The notes: a model not told the origin generated them from the letters alone. A stretch of 64,000 bases of DNA from Oscillospiraceae bacterium (GCA_004558145.1 SFDQ01000002.1:62001-126000); one strand, 5' to 3'. Positions 34,733 to 43,251 are shown, counted from the stretch's first letter. Made by a program: numbers and translations.

Positions 34733-35893
34733 TTATTTTGCCTTGGGCGCCTCGGGCAGGTATTTCTCCCGCTCCACGCCCTTTTCCCGCAGTTTGCGGC
34801 GGGTGGCGGTGCGCAGCAGGCTGTAGATCACCGAGCAGGCGGGGATCATCACCAGCATGCCCACCACGCCCATGGCGCTGCCGCCGATGGTGACGGCCAT
34901 CAGCACCCAGATGCCGGGCAGGCCCACCGAGTTGCCCACCACCTTGGGGTAGATGAGGTTGCCTTCAATTTGCTGAATGCAGAGGAACAGCACCACGAAC
35001 CACACCGCCTGGATGGGGTTCTGCACCAGGATGAAGAACGCGCCCAAGAAGCAGCCAATGAAGGCGCCGAACACCGGGATGAGGGCGGTGACGGCCACCA
35101 GCACGCTGATGAGAGTGACGTAAGGCATGCGGCAGAGCAGCATGCCCACCGCGAACAGGCTGCCCAGGATGCAGGCTTCCAGGCACTGGCCGGAGAGGAA
35201 TTTGGAGAAGGTGTGGTTGGTAAGCCGGGCCACCTCGATCACCTTTTCCGCCCGGTGGGCAGGCCCCCAGGCATAGAGCAGCATCTTGGCCTGCCGCGTC
35301 AGAGTCTCTTTGCACACCAGCAGATACAAGGCGAAGATGAGGCCGATGAAGAAGTCCACGAACTGCATCACGATGCCGGTGGCGGCAGTGGCCGCGTTGC
35401 CCACCAGGGCAAAGCCGCCGTTCTTGAACCACTCGGCCACGGCGGAGACGGCGCTCTGCCAGTCGGTGATGAACTCGGTGGAGATCCACTCTTCCAGCAT
35501 GGGGTACTGCACCATCAGGTCCGCCAGCCACTTCTGGCTGTCGGCCCAGAAGCCGGGCAGCTGTGCGCCGATGCTGGCAATGGTGCGACCCAGCTGGGGC
35601 AGGATGAGCAGCAGCACCAGCGCCATCACGCCCACCACCGCCAGCAGCGTCAGCACCAGGGCCGCCGCGCGGCGGGTCCGCAACAGCTTTTTGGGCAGTT
35701 TTTTCTCAATGGCCCGCATGGGCACGTTCAGGATAAAGGCCAGGCTTCCGCCCACCACAAAGGGCGACACAAGGCCCCACACTCCGTTCAGGATAACGCC
35801 CACCCGGTCCAGGTTCTGCAGCCCCCAATAGAGCACGATGCAGAAGCTGGCCATGAGCAGCAGCGTTCGGATGGTTTTTTTATCAAGCTGCAT
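34733..35893 (-). CDS. AI-2E family transporter
   Basis: A 386-residue polytopic protein with seven to eight membrane segments and the family pattern: TM pairs at about 10-60, an external amphipathic region (about 110-160), then GSLFAVGMLLCRMPY, ALIPVFGAFIGCFLGAFFIL and a C-terminal LPGIWVLMAVTIGGSAMGVVGML, here read in pieces. Members have been linked to autoinducer-2 or ion export, and many are of unknown substrate. It has its own promoter and GAGGG before the ATG. Confidence 0.88.
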   Translation of the reverse strand: MQLDKKTIRTLLLMASFCIVLYWGLQNLDRVGVILNGVWGLVSPFVVGGSLAFILNVPMRAIEKKLPKKLLRTRRAAALVLTLLAVVGVMALVLLLILPQLGRTIASIGAQLPGFWADSQKWLADLMVQYPMLEEWISTEFITDWQSAVSAVAEWFKNGGFALVGNAATAATGIVMQFVDFFIGLIFALYLLVCKETLTRQAKMLLYAWGPAHRAEKVIEVARLTNHTFSKFLSGQCLEACILGSLFAVGMLLCRMPYVTLISVLVAVTALIPVFGAFIGCFLGAFFILVQNPIQAVWFVVLFLCIQQIEGNLIYPKVVGNSVGLPGIWVLMAVTIGGSAMGVVGMLVMIPACSVIYSLLRTATRRKLREKGVEREKYLPEAPKAK

Positions 35894-35949
35894 GGTTGCA
35901 GGCCCTCACTTTTTGTTTTCTTGCCCGCCGCATAAGGGGGCTTTCCCTT

Positions 35950-35978
35950 ATTGTATCCTGCTTTGGGCCGATGCGCAA
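35950..35978 (-). promoter_or_regulatory. Sigma-A promoter of the AI-2E transporter gene
   Basis: Minus strand TTGCGC, 17 bases, TACAAT, 57 bases before the start codon. Confidence 0.65.
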
Positions 35979-35987
35979 GCTGTGTTT

Positions 35988-36956
35988 TCAGCTTTCCAGT
36001 TCGCCCAGCAGCCAGTCGAGGCTCTGACGGGTCAGGTCCAGCTGCTCCTGGGCCCGCTCCAGCTGGGCGCGCACCTCCTCGCAGTCCTCGCCGCCGGTCT
36101 GGGCAAGACCGGTGACCCCCGCCTGCAGCGGCACCCAGTACTGCCCGGCCAGATAGTCGATTTTGGCCCACACCGCGCCGTTCCACTCGCCGTCGGTGAC
36201 CTCAAAAGCGGGATAGCGTCCCACCGGCAGCGTGCCCGACAAGGCCGCCGGGTCCGGCGCGTAATAATAGATGGCCCCGCTCTGATACACCACCAGCTCT
36301 GTATTGGTGAGCGGCAGGGTGGCCGGCCCCTGGGAATAGCCGTTCTTGCCCGCCGCCTTGATGAGGGGCAGAAAATCCTTGTAGCTGTAGTTCAGGTCCA
36401 CGTTGCCGGTGATGCCGTTCACCCGGCCTGTGCTGGAATACTGCCACATGTCATAGCTGCCTTGATAGCCCACATAGCCCCGGTAGTCGGCGATCCACAA
36501 GGGGTAAGCCGCCAGCTCGGCCATGTTCAGGTAGTTCTGGGCGAAGTTGGTATAGGTGTAAAAGCCGGGGAACCACCCCTTCTGGTCCAGGATGTCCATG
36601 GCGAAGCGCACAAGGCCGGTCAGCTCGGTGCGCCCCAGGCTTTGCAGACTGGAGGCCTCCACGTCCACAAACACCGGGTACTCCAGCCGCAGGCCCTCCA
36701 GCACCGGCAGCAAGGTGTCCAGCTCGTTGATGACCGCCGCCTCGGTGCGGGCGTAGGTGTAGTAATAAACGCCCACCCGCATGCCCGCCGCGTGGGCCTC
36801 AGCCACGTTCTTTTCAAAGTAAGGGTCCACATAGACCCCGCCGCTGTTTGAGGACACCGCCCGCACGATGGCGAACTGCTTGCCCGCCGCCACCTGCTGC
36901 CAGTCGATGTTCCCCTGATACCGGGACACGTCGATGCCCGTCTCGAAAATCTCCAT
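35988..36956 (-). CDS. GH25 lysozyme-like muramidase, no signal peptide
   Basis: A 322-residue protein whose first 190 residues are a GH25 (Chalaropsis-type) muramidase domain: GIDVSRYQGNIDW (catalytic D9), VGVYYYTYA, VFVDVE (D98, E100) and WQYSS. Family members hydrolyse the MurNAc-GlcNAc bond in peptidoglycan. The C-terminal part (about 210-322) includes an SH3-like stretch and a final coiled-coil-like helix. There is no signal peptide or membrane helix, and no holin or phage gene nearby, so how it reaches the wall is unclear. Its ribosome site lies in the arm of the terminator of the preceding operon. Confidence 0.85.
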   Translation of the reverse strand: MEIFETGIDVSRYQGNIDWQQVAAGKQFAIVRAVSSNSGGVYVDPYFEKNVAEAHAAGMRVGVYYYTYARTEAAVINELDTLLPVLEGLRLEYPVFVDVEASSLQSLGRTELTGLVRFAMDILDQKGWFPGFYTYTNFAQNYLNMAELAAYPLWIADYRGYVGYQGSYDMWQYSSTGRVNGITGNVDLNYSYKDFLPLIKAAGKNGYSQGPATLPLTNTELVVYQSGAIYYYAPDPAALSGTLPVGRYPAFEVTDGEWNGAVWAKIDYLAGQYWVPLQAGVTGLAQTGGEDCEEVRAQLERAQEQLDLTRQSLDWLLGELES

Positions 36957-36998
36957 AAAAAGCCCCCCTCTTCGCCATGGTATGCAAAGAGAGGGGCC
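36957..36998 (-). terminator. Terminator after the SDR gene, overlapping the GH25 ribosome site
   Basis: On the minus strand a long stem (GGCCCCTCTCTTTGC with GCGAAGAGGGGGGC, one or two mismatches) closes before TTTTT, which directly precedes the GH25 ATG. The GGGGGG of the right arm is also the GH25 ribosome site. Confidence 0.7.
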
Positions 36999-37008
36999 GT
37001 TTGTTCCT

Positions 37009-37731
37009 TTAAGTCACCAGGCCGCCGTTGACGCCCAGCACCTGACCGGTGATGTAGCTTGCTCCGTCACTGGCCAGAAAGACCAGCGCGTCAGCCACCT
37101 GCTTGGGGGTGCCAAGAGCGCCCAGGGGCGTTTCTTCCGCCAGGGCCGCCTTGTCCTCGGCGGAAAAAGAGGCCATCATGTCGGTGTCGATGACGCCGGG
37201 GGCCACGCAGTTGACGGTGACGCCGCTGGGGCCTTCCTCCTTCGCCAGCGCCTTGGTCAGGCCGATGAGGCCCGCCTTGGCGGCGGAGTAGGCCACCTCG
37301 CAGCTGCCGCCCACCTGCCCCCACATGGAACTGACGGTGAGGATGCGGCCCCATTTCTGATGGATCATATGGGTCAGCGCCCGGCGGCAGCAGTAAAAGG
37401 CCCCGGAAAGGTGCACGTCCAACATCCGCCGCCATTCCTCGTCGGTCACGTCGGTGAACAGCTTCTGGGCGGCGATGCCAGCATTACACACCAGCACGTC
37501 CACCCCGCCGAATGCCTTTTCGGCGGCGGCGAACATCGCCTCCACCTGGGCGGGGTCGGCCACGTCCGCCTGCACCGCCAGCGCCCGGCCGGGCCAGCGG
37601 GCGGCCAGGGCTTCGGCCTTTTCGGCGCTGTGCAGGTAGTTGATGACCACCTGATAGCCCGCCTCGGCAAAGCTTTCGGCGGCGGCGGCTCCGATGCCCC
37701 GGGCCGCGCCGGTGATAAGTACCGTTTTCAT
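37009..37731 (-). CDS. SDR family oxidoreductase (FabG-like)
   Basis: A 240-residue NAD(P)-dependent short-chain dehydrogenase: TGAARGIG (7-14), CNAG (82-85), the Ser of TVSSMWGQ, and the catalytic Y148-x3-K152 in AYSAAKAG. It resembles 3-oxoacyl-ACP reductase, but FabG-like proteins outside fatty acid operons have varied substrates. GGGAGG lies seven bases before the ATG, which overlaps the tadA stop as ATGA. Confidence 0.88.
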   Translation of the reverse strand: MKTVLITGAARGIGAAAAESFAEAGYQVVINYLHSAEKAEALAARWPGRALAVQADVADPAQVEAMFAAAEKAFGGVDVLVCNAGIAAQKLFTDVTDEEWRRMLDVHLSGAFYCCRRALTHMIHQKWGRILTVSSMWGQVGGSCEVAYSAAKAGLIGLTKALAKEEGPSGVTVNCVAPGVIDTDMMASFSAEDKAALAEETPLGALGTPKQVADALVFLASDGASYITGQVLGVNGGLVT

Positions 37732-38192
37732 CGCGCTTCCTCCCGTTTTTTGCGCAGGGCGGCAAAGAAGTCCTTCAAAAGCTGGGCGCACTCCTCCGCC
37801 AGCAGGCCGCTTTCCACCTTGGGGCGGTGATTGAAGGGCAGGGCGAACAGGTCGGTGAGGGAGCCGCAGCAGCCCGCCTTGGGGTCGGCCGCGCCGTAGA
37901 CCACCCGCTTGATGCGGCTGTTGATGATGGCCCCGCTGCACATGGGGCAGGGTTCCAGCGTCACGAACAGCTCGCACTGCCACAGCCGCCAGCCGCCCAG
38001 CGCCTTGCAGGCGGCGTCGATGGCCAGCAGCTCGGCGTGGTGGGTGGCGTTTTTGCCGGTCTCCCGGGTGTTGTAAGCCATGGCCACCGGCTCGCCGTCC
38101 TTTGCCACCACAGCGCCCACCGGCACTTCACCCAGGGCGGCGGCCTTTTTCGCCTGCTCGATGGCAAGGCGCATCAATTGTTCATCGGTCAT
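37728..38192 (-). CDS. tadA: tRNA-specific adenosine deaminase
   Basis: A 154-residue zinc deaminase that converts A34 to inosine in tRNA-Arg(ACG). Zinc ligands and proton shuttle are visible as HAE (52-54) and PCPMC (C82, C85). Length matches TadA (about 150-165). It is cytosolic and essential in most bacteria. It lies between the CPBP protease gene (3 bases) and the SDR gene (overlap) in one operon. Confidence 0.93.
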   Translation of the reverse strand: MTDEQLMRLAIEQAKKAAALGEVPVGAVVAKDGEPVAMAYNTRETGKNATHHAELLAIDAACKALGGWRLWQCELFVTLEPCPMCSGAIINSRIKRVVYGAADPKAGCCGSLTDLFALPFNHRPKVESGLLAEECAQLLKDFFAALRKKREEAR

Positions 38193-38195
38193 GGT

Positions 38196-39119
38196 TCATC
38201 CCCCAATGGTCTTGTAGATGCTCAAGGCCGCCAGCACCGCCAGCGCCGCCAGATAGCCGGGGCTGCGCAGAAGGCACAGCCAGTCTTTCGCCTGCCCCCG
38301 CAGGCGGCCTTTTTTGCGGGCGGGCAGCGCCCGCCAGGGGGCGAAGGCCAGGGCCGCCAAAGGCGGCAGGAACATCAGCAGATAGCAGATGACCTGGGGC
38401 GCGCCGTACTGCTGGCAGTACTGCCCGGCGAAGGCCAGGGTGTTGTTGTAAAGATGGAAGAGCATGCCCGGCACAAGGCTGCCGGAGCAAAGGGCGGCAA
38501 GGCCCAACGCGGCGCCGCCGAAGGCCGCGGCCGCCACCGAGGGCGCGCGCCCGTGGAGCAAAGCGAACAGCAGTGCCTGACCCGCCACGGCCACCACCGG
38601 GCCGAAGGGGCGCAGCCACCCCTGCAACAGGCCGCGGAAGAGCAGTTCCTCCCCCACGGCGGGCACAAGGCAGACCGCCAGCCACGCCGCCGCCAGCGCA
38701 AGGCCGGAAGCGGGCAGGTCCATCTGACCGCCGCCAGCGCCGGGCAGGGCCGCCGCCAGCAGATTGCCCGCCATCATCAGCAGCCAGAACAGCAGGAACA
38801 GCCCGGCCCACTGCTCGGCGTTCAGCCGGCGGGGCGAGGCTGCGGGCACGCCGCCCGCCAGGGGCAGCAAGGCGAAGGGCGCGGCGAGGGACAAGGCGCT
38901 CACCACCGCCTGCAGCAGGATGGCCGCCGCAAGGCCGGTGCCCGCCGGGTTCGCAAGGCTGGCCCCCGGCACCCGCAGGGCCAGCAGGGCGTTCGCCAAA
39001 GCGGTGAGCACCGAGCGTGCCACAAGATAGCCCAGCGCGGCGCAGCCGCAGGCAGCCCCCGCCCGCCGCAGTGCCGCGGCCCGGGCCGCGCCCGCTGGCA
39101 GGACCTCAGCGGTCCTCAT
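38196..39119 (-). CDS. CPBP family intramembrane glutamic protease
   Basis: A 307-residue membrane protein with about eight hydrophobic segments and the Rce1/CAAX-like signature GEELLFRG (E157, E158, R162) followed by FALLHG (H189). Bacterial members act in bacteriocin self-protection, peptide maturation or are of unknown role; no bacteriocin gene is next to it. Its ATG overlaps the end of the DUF308 gene by 14 bases and has no clear ribosome site, implying translational coupling. Confidence 0.85.
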   Translation of the reverse strand: MRTAEVLPAGAARAAALRRAGAACGCAALGYLVARSVLTALANALLALRVPGASLANPAGTGLAAAILLQAVVSALSLAAPFALLPLAGGVPAASPRRLNAEQWAGLFLLFWLLMMAGNLLAAALPGAGGGQMDLPASGLALAAAWLAVCLVPAVGEELLFRGLLQGWLRPFGPVVAVAGQALLFALLHGRAPSVAAAAFGGAALGLAALCSGSLVPGMLFHLYNNTLAFAGQYCQQYGAPQVICYLLMFLPPLAALAFAPWRALPARKKGRLRGQAKDWLCLLRSPGYLAALAVLAALSIYKTIGG

Positions 39120-39765
39120 CAGAAAGGTCTTTGTAGTCCACGTCCACCGGGCGGCCGGAGCCGGGCGCGGGGCGGCCGTCCAGCGTTTCGGTCAGCTTGT
39201 CCAGCTGGCGGGCGGCGTCCTTTGCGGTGCGCTCCAGGCCCCGCATCAGCACCGCGGCATACACCGCGCTGATGAGGCTGAGGGCCCCTTCCACCAGCAG
39301 GATGACGCCGATGGCCATCACCAGCAGCTGCACCGTCTCGAAGGGGTTGACCATCATCAGCACGCCCAGCGCCGCCGACAGGCCCGCCAGAATGAGGAAG
39401 CTCCACCAGCGGGCATAGCCCATCTTGCGCAGCTCAAAGGCGGACTGCAGCCGCACCACCGCGTCCACAATGACGTAAATGCCCACCAGGATGGGCAGCA
39501 CCGAGACCACCGTGTCCGGCTTGAAGAGCAGGAACACGCCCAGGGCGCTGGCGGCAACGCCGAACACCACGCCGAAATAATCAAAGAAGAACCGCTCCTC
39601 GGCCCGCACATAGCCCCAGATGCTCAAGAGGCCCTTGAGGAGGATGACCGCGCCGAAGAGATAGCACACCAGCCGCAGGGAGGCCTCCGGCCAGAGCAGC
39701 AGCGCCAGACCCAGCAGCATGAAAGCCAGCGCCGAGAGCAGGAATCCTTTTTTCATATGTGTCAT
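39106..39765 (-). CDS. DUF308 (HdeD-like) membrane protein
   Basis: A 219-residue protein with six membrane helices arranged as three repeated hairpins (for example [40 protein letters not shown] and AALGVLMMVNPFETVQLLV), the DUF308/HdeD pattern, and an acidic cytosolic tail. HdeD is linked to acid resistance in E. coli; the role here is unknown. It is first in the DUF308-CPBP-tadA-SDR operon. AAAGGA lies 11 bases before the chosen ATG. Confidence 0.82.
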   Translation of the reverse strand: MTHMKKGFLLSALAFMLLGLALLLWPEASLRLVCYLFGAVILLKGLLSIWGYVRAEERFFFDYFGVVFGVAASALGVFLLFKPDTVVSVLPILVGIYVIVDAVVRLQSAFELRKMGYARWWSFLILAGLSAALGVLMMVNPFETVQLLVMAIGVILLVEGALSLISAVYAAVLMRGLERTAKDAARQLDKLTETLDGRPAPGSGRPVDVDYKDLSDEDR

Positions 39766-39829
39766 TGTTTTGACCGTCCTTTCCCGCAGGGCCGTGGTCC
39801 GGCTCTGCCTGTTGGCGTTCCATGGGTTT

Positions 39830-39853
39830 AGTATACCATATTTGCATTGCAAA
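39830..39853 (-). promoter_or_regulatory. Extended -10 promoter and TTTGCA palindrome of the DUF308 operon
   Basis: Minus strand TATGG-TATACT, an extended -10 with no good -35 box; a perfect 13-base palindrome TTTGCATTGCAAA lies just upstream, where an activator or repressor could bind. Confidence 0.5.
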
Positions 39854-39856
39854 CAA

Positions 39857-39889
39857 AAGCGGGGCGGCCCCTGTTCGGGGCCGCCCCGC
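39857..39889 (-). terminator. Terminator of htpG
   Basis: Perfect 13-bp GC stem (GCGGGGCGGCCCC and complement), five-base loop, followed on the minus strand by TTTTGTTT. Confidence 0.85.
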
Positions 39890-39906
39890 GCAGTGCACAA
39901 GGGAGG

Positions 39907-41823
39907 TTATTGCATCAGTTCGCACACCGCCTGGGCGTAGGCCACAGGGTCCTCGATGGGCAGGCCCTCGATGAGCAGGGCCTGGTCGTAGAGGATGCCG
40001 GCGTATTTGCCCAGCTTCTCGGTCTCGCCCTTCTCCTGCAGGCTCTGCAGGGTGGCGAAGATGGGATGGTCGGCGTTGATCTCCAGCACCTTCTGGCTCT
40101 TGGGCGCGCCCTCGGCGCCGGGCATGGCGGAGAGCACCTTCTCCATTTCCAGAGACAGGGGCCCCTCGCTGGACAGGCACACCGGGTGGCTCTTCAGCCG
40201 GGTGGACAGGCGCACCGCCTCCACCTTATCTCCCAGCGCCTCCTTCATGGCGTCGAACAGGGCCTTGTTGGCCTCGGTCTTTTCCTCGGCGGCTTTCTTT
40301 TCCTCCTCGGTCTCAAGGCCCAGGTCGCCGGAAGAGACGTTCTTGAACTCCTTCTCCTTATCCTTCTCGCCGTAGCGGCGCAGCATCTGCAGGCAGAACT
40401 CGTCCACGTCCTCGGTGAGCAGCAGCACGTCGTAGCCCTTGTCCAGCACCAGCTCAGCGGCGGGCAGCTTGGCCAGCCGGTCGGCGGAATCGCCGGCGGC
40501 GTAGTAGATGAACTTCTGGTCCTCGGCCATCTTCTCCACATACTCCGCCAAGGTGACCATCTTCTTCTCCCGGGCGCTGTAGAACAGCAGCAGGTCCTTC
40601 AGCTGGTCGGCGTGCATGCCGTAGTCGGCGTAGCAGCCGTATTTCAGCTGGCGGCCGAAGTTCTTGAAGAACTCCTCGTACTTTTCACGCTCCGAGTTCT
40701 TCATGGCGTTCAGCTCGTTCTTGATCTTCTTCTCGAGGCTGGTGCGGATGAGCTTGAGCCGCCCGTCCTGCTGCAGCATCTCACGGCTGATGTTGAGGGA
40801 GAGGTCCTGGCTGTCCACCACGCCCTTGACGAAGCTGAAGTGGTCCGGCAGAAGGTCCGCGCACTTTTCCATGATGAGCACGCCGCTGGCATAGAGCTGC
40901 AGGCCCTTTTCGTAGTCGCGGGTGTAGTAGTCATAGGGCGCGCGGCCGGGGATGAACAGCAGCGCGTTGTAGGTAGCGGTGCCCTCGGTGCGGCTCACGA
41001 TGACCCGGGCAGGGTCGGTGAAGTCGTAGAACTTGTCCTTATAGAACTGGTTGTACTCCTCGTCGGTCACCTCGCCCTTGGAGCGCTTCCACAGGGGCAC
41101 CATGCTGTTGAGGGTCTCCAGCTCGGTGTAGGTCTCGTACTCGGGGGTGTAATCCTCGCCGGCGTCGGCGGGCTTTTCCTTCTGGCGGGTCTTTTCCCGG
41201 TACATCTGGATGGGGTAGCGCACATAGTCGCTGTACTTCTTGACGATGCCCACCAGGGTGTACTCGTCCAGGAAGCGGTCGTAGTTTTCCTCCGGGGTGC
41301 TCTCCTTCACCACCAGGATCACCTGGGTGCCTACCTCGGGCTTGTCGGCCTCGGTGATGGTGTAGCCCTCGGCGCCCTTGCTCTCCCACTTCCAGGCGGT
41401 GTCGCTGCCAAAGGCCCGGCTGATGACCGTGACCTGGCTGGCCACCATGAAGGCGGAGTAGAAGCCCACGCCGAACTGGCCGATGATGTCGATGTCGTCG
41501 GCCTTGTTCTCCTTCTTGAAGTCGAAGCTGCCGCTGCGGGCGATGGTGCCAAGGTTCTTTTCCAGCTCTTCCTTGGTCATGCCGATGCCGTTGTCGGTGA
41601 TGGTGATGGTGCGGCTGTCTTTATCCAGCGTCAGGTGGATCTTGTAGTCCTCCTTGCGGCTGGGCACCGTGTGGTCGGTGAGGCTTTTGAAATAGAGCTT
41701 GTCAATGGCGTCGCTGGCGTTGCTGATCAGCTCCCGCAGAAAGATCTCCTTGTTGGAGTAGATGCTGTTCACCATCAGGTCCAGCAGCTTTTTGCTTTCG
41801 GCTTTGAATTGTTTCACTGCCAT
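39907..41823 (-). CDS. htpG: Hsp90-family chaperone HtpG
   Basis: A 638-residue ATP-dependent cytosolic chaperone. The GHKL ATPase domain shows [39 protein letters not shown]; middle and dimerisation domains follow with [11 protein letters not shown] (an Hsp90 signature). Length fits the family (620-640). AAAGGGAG lies nine bases before the ATG. Its promoter carries a CIRCE operator, so HrcA very likely represses it. Confidence 0.95.
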   Translation of the reverse strand: MAVKQFKAESKKLLDLMVNSIYSNKEIFLRELISNASDAIDKLYFKSLTDHTVPSRKEDYKIHLTLDKDSRTITITDNGIGMTKEELEKNLGTIARSGSFDFKKENKADDIDIIGQFGVGFYSAFMVASQVTVISRAFGSDTAWKWESKGAEGYTITEADKPEVGTQVILVVKESTPEENYDRFLDEYTLVGIVKKYSDYVRYPIQMYREKTRQKEKPADAGEDYTPEYETYTELETLNSMVPLWKRSKGEVTDEEYNQFYKDKFYDFTDPARVIVSRTEGTATYNALLFIPGRAPYDYYTRDYEKGLQLYASGVLIMEKCADLLPDHFSFVKGVVDSQDLSLNISREMLQQDGRLKLIRTSLEKKIKNELNAMKNSEREKYEEFFKNFGRQLKYGCYADYGMHADQLKDLLLFYSAREKKMVTLAEYVEKMAEDQKFIYYAAGDSADRLAKLPAAELVLDKGYDVLLLTEDVDEFCLQMLRRYGEKDKEKEFKNVSSGDLGLETEEEKKAAEEKTEANKALFDAMKEALGDKVEAVRLSTRLKSHPVCLSSEGPLSLEMEKVLSAMPGAEGAPKSQKVLEINADHPIFATLQSLQEKGETEKLGKYAGILYDQALLIEGLPIEDPVAYAQAVCELMQ

Positions 41824-41865
41824 GTGTGTTCGCTCCCTTTATATCAAATCTCATGAATGATAATT

Positions 41866-41892
41866 TTAGCACTCTCAACATCTGAGTGCTAA
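41866..41892. promoter_or_regulatory. CIRCE operator (HrcA site) of htpG
   Basis: Exact consensus TTAGCACTC, nine bases, GAGTGCTAA, placed between the -10 box and the start codon. Confidence 0.95.
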
Positions 41893-41895
41893 TTA

Positions 41896-41924
41896 ACTAT
41901 ACCGCGTTTTGCACAAAAAAGCAA
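41896..41924 (-). promoter_or_regulatory. Sigma-A promoter of htpG
   Basis: Minus strand TTGCTT, 17 bases, TATAGT; the CIRCE element begins three bases downstream of the -10 box. Confidence 0.85.
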
Positions 41925-41954
41925 GGGGTTTCACACAAAATTTAAAAAGCGTTC

Positions 41955-41983
41955 AAAAAAAGCCCCCGGCAAGGCCGGGGGGC
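41955..41983 (-). terminator. Terminator of the phosphatase operon
   Basis: Stem GCCCCCGGC region with GCCGGGGGC and a three-base loop, followed on the minus strand by seven T residues. Confidence 0.85.
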
Positions 41984-41993
41984 AAAATGTTTG

Positions 41994-42563
41994 TCAAAGG
42001 GTCACCGCGCGGAGGAACCGCTCCATGGTCTCGCGCTGCGGGGTGATGACTGCCAGATCGACGCCGGGGTTTGACCGGGCGTATTGTTCCAGGTCGGCGG
42101 CAAGGTTCCGCCCCGAGAGAAGATAGTCCTGCAGGATGTACTCCTCGGAGCAGCCGGCCCGCCGCTGCAGCAGGGCCGCCACCACGCCGGTGCGGTCCTT
42201 GCCGGCGGTGCAGAAAAACAGCACGTTGCTCTCGGCTTCGGTGATGGTTTTCAGGATGCGTTCCATCCGGTCATCCGCCATGTTGATGTAGGACTGAGCC
42301 ACCCAGGAAGGGCTTTCCGGCAGAGCGTCGCCGCCGGTCACCGGCAGGTGCAGACAGCGAAAGCGCCCGTCCTGCTCCAGCGGGCAGGGCTTTGCCGTCC
42401 GTTCCTGCTCGGTGCGAAGGTCCACCACCGTGGTGATGTTGTGGCCCGCCAGCCACTGTTTTTCCTCCTCGGTCACCTGCAGGGGCACGTCGCTGCGGAT
42501 GTAGCGCAGGCTGCCCGGCAGGACGGGCCGGGTGTTTTTGGTGGAGGCAAAAAAACAGTGCAT
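41994..42563 (-). CDS. Protein tyrosine/serine phosphatase (PTP3-type)
   Basis: A 189-residue phosphatase with the P-loop CTAGKDR (C118 nucleophile, R124) and an upstream VVDLRTEQE segment, typical of the MptpB/IphP-like tyrosine phosphatase group. Such enzymes act on phosphotyrosine or phosphoinositides; the substrate here is unknown. GGGAGGGG precedes the ATG. It is the last gene of a three-gene unit behind the XRE regulator. Confidence 0.87.
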   Translation of the reverse strand: MHCFFASTKNTRPVLPGSLRYIRSDVPLQVTEEEKQWLAGHNITTVVDLRTEQERTAKPCPLEQDGRFRCLHLPVTGGDALPESPSWVAQSYINMADDRMERILKTITEAESNVLFFCTAGKDRTGVVAALLQRRAGCSEEYILQDYLLSGRNLAADLEQYARSNPGVDLAVITPQRETMERFLRAVTL

Positions 42564-42578
42564 GCTCTCCCCTCCCTT

Positions 42579-42770
42579 TTAGCCCGGCGTGAACAGTTCG
42601 TCCACGGTGGTGCCCAATTCCTGGGCCAGCTTGAAGGCCAGCGCCAGAGTGGGGTCGTATTTGTTGTTCTCGATGGCGTTGATGGTCTGGCGGGAAACGC
42701 CGCACTTCTTGGCCAGCTGCTCCTGCAAAAGGCCCTTTTCCCGGCGCATTTCGCGAATTTTATTTTCCAC
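42579..42770 (-). CDS. XRE-family helix-turn-helix regulator
   Basis: A 63-residue single-domain Cro/CI-type DNA-binding protein (IREMRREKGLLQEQLAKKCG, then VSRQTINAIENNKYDPTLAL and a C-terminal GTTVDELF). The start is taken as the GTG that gives MENKIREMRR; another GTG four codons earlier is possible. Either overlaps the end of the membrane-protein gene by 11-23 bases, so the two are coupled. Two identical-type palindromes at the operon promoter are its likely operators. Confidence 0.88.
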   Translation of the reverse strand: MENKIREMRREKGLLQEQLAKKCGVSRQTINAIENNKYDPTLALAFKLAQELGTTVDELFTPG

Positions 42771-43095
42771 GTTCAAAATCACCGTACCGTTTCTTTAACA
42801 CCAGCAGCACCACGAAGTAGGTCACCGCGGTGACGCTGAGGTCGATAAAGGGGTTGGACTGCAGCTTCTGGGCCCGCACCACCGCCTCCACCACGTCGAA
42901 CACCTGGGTCAGCACCGTGACGAGCAGAGTGAAGGACCCGGCCTTCCAGACGATGAGCTGGCGGCGCTCATCCCCCACCCGCGCCAGCGAGACCACCATG
43001 GCCACATCCAAAATGATGGTGCCCAGCAGAAAGAGTCCGAACAAAATCAGGAAAAAGTTATCCCACGTGAACATGCCTTGCGTTACAGGATCCAT
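42760..43095 (-). CDS. Small three-helix membrane protein
   Basis: A 111-residue protein with hydrophobic segments at about 13-34, 50-68 and 86-100 and a charged C-terminus. AAAAGGAGG precedes the ATG. It is not recognised by family; small membrane proteins coupled to a short XRE regulator are common in Firmicutes and are thought to be sensed or controlled by it. First gene of the operon. Confidence 0.75.
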   Translation of the reverse strand: MDPVTQGMFTWDNFFLILFGLFLLGTIILDVAMVVSLARVGDERRQLIVWKAGSFTLLVTVLTQVFDVVEAVVRAQKLQSNPFIDLSVTAVTYFVVLLVLKKRYGDFERGK

Positions 43096-43116
43096 TGCGC
43101 TGCCTCCTTTTCAAAA

Positions 43117-43134
43117 TGTCAAATTCTTTTGACA
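43117..43134. promoter_or_regulatory. Proximal XRE operator candidate
   Basis: TGTCAA, six bases, TTGACA; lies between the -10 box and the start of the membrane-protein gene. Same half-sites and spacing as the distal copy. Confidence 0.7.
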
Positions 43135-43139
43135 TCATC

Positions 43140-43168
43140 AGCATACCACAGGCAGCGGTTCATGTCAA
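43140..43168 (-). promoter_or_regulatory. Sigma-A promoter of the XRE operon
   Basis: Minus strand TTGACA, 17 bases, TATGCT. The -35 box is one half-site of the distal palindrome. Confidence 0.85.
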
Positions 43169-43180
43169 GAGTTTTTGACA
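43163..43180. promoter_or_regulatory. Distal XRE operator candidate
   Basis: TGTCAA, six bases, TTGACA, overlapping the -35 box. Centre-to-centre distance to the proximal copy is 46 bases. Confidence 0.7.
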
Positions 43181-43189
43181 TTTCCTTTT

Positions 43190-43225
43190 AAGAAAATGCG
43201 GGCGCCGCTTTTCGCGGCGCCCGCA
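43190..43225 (-). terminator. Terminator of the nucleoside importer operon
   Basis: Perfect 12-bp stem TGCGGGCGCCGC with complement, five-base loop, then TTTTCTT on the minus strand. Confidence 0.9.
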
Positions 43226-43251
43226 TAAGGCTTGCATCGAGCACAAAGAGT

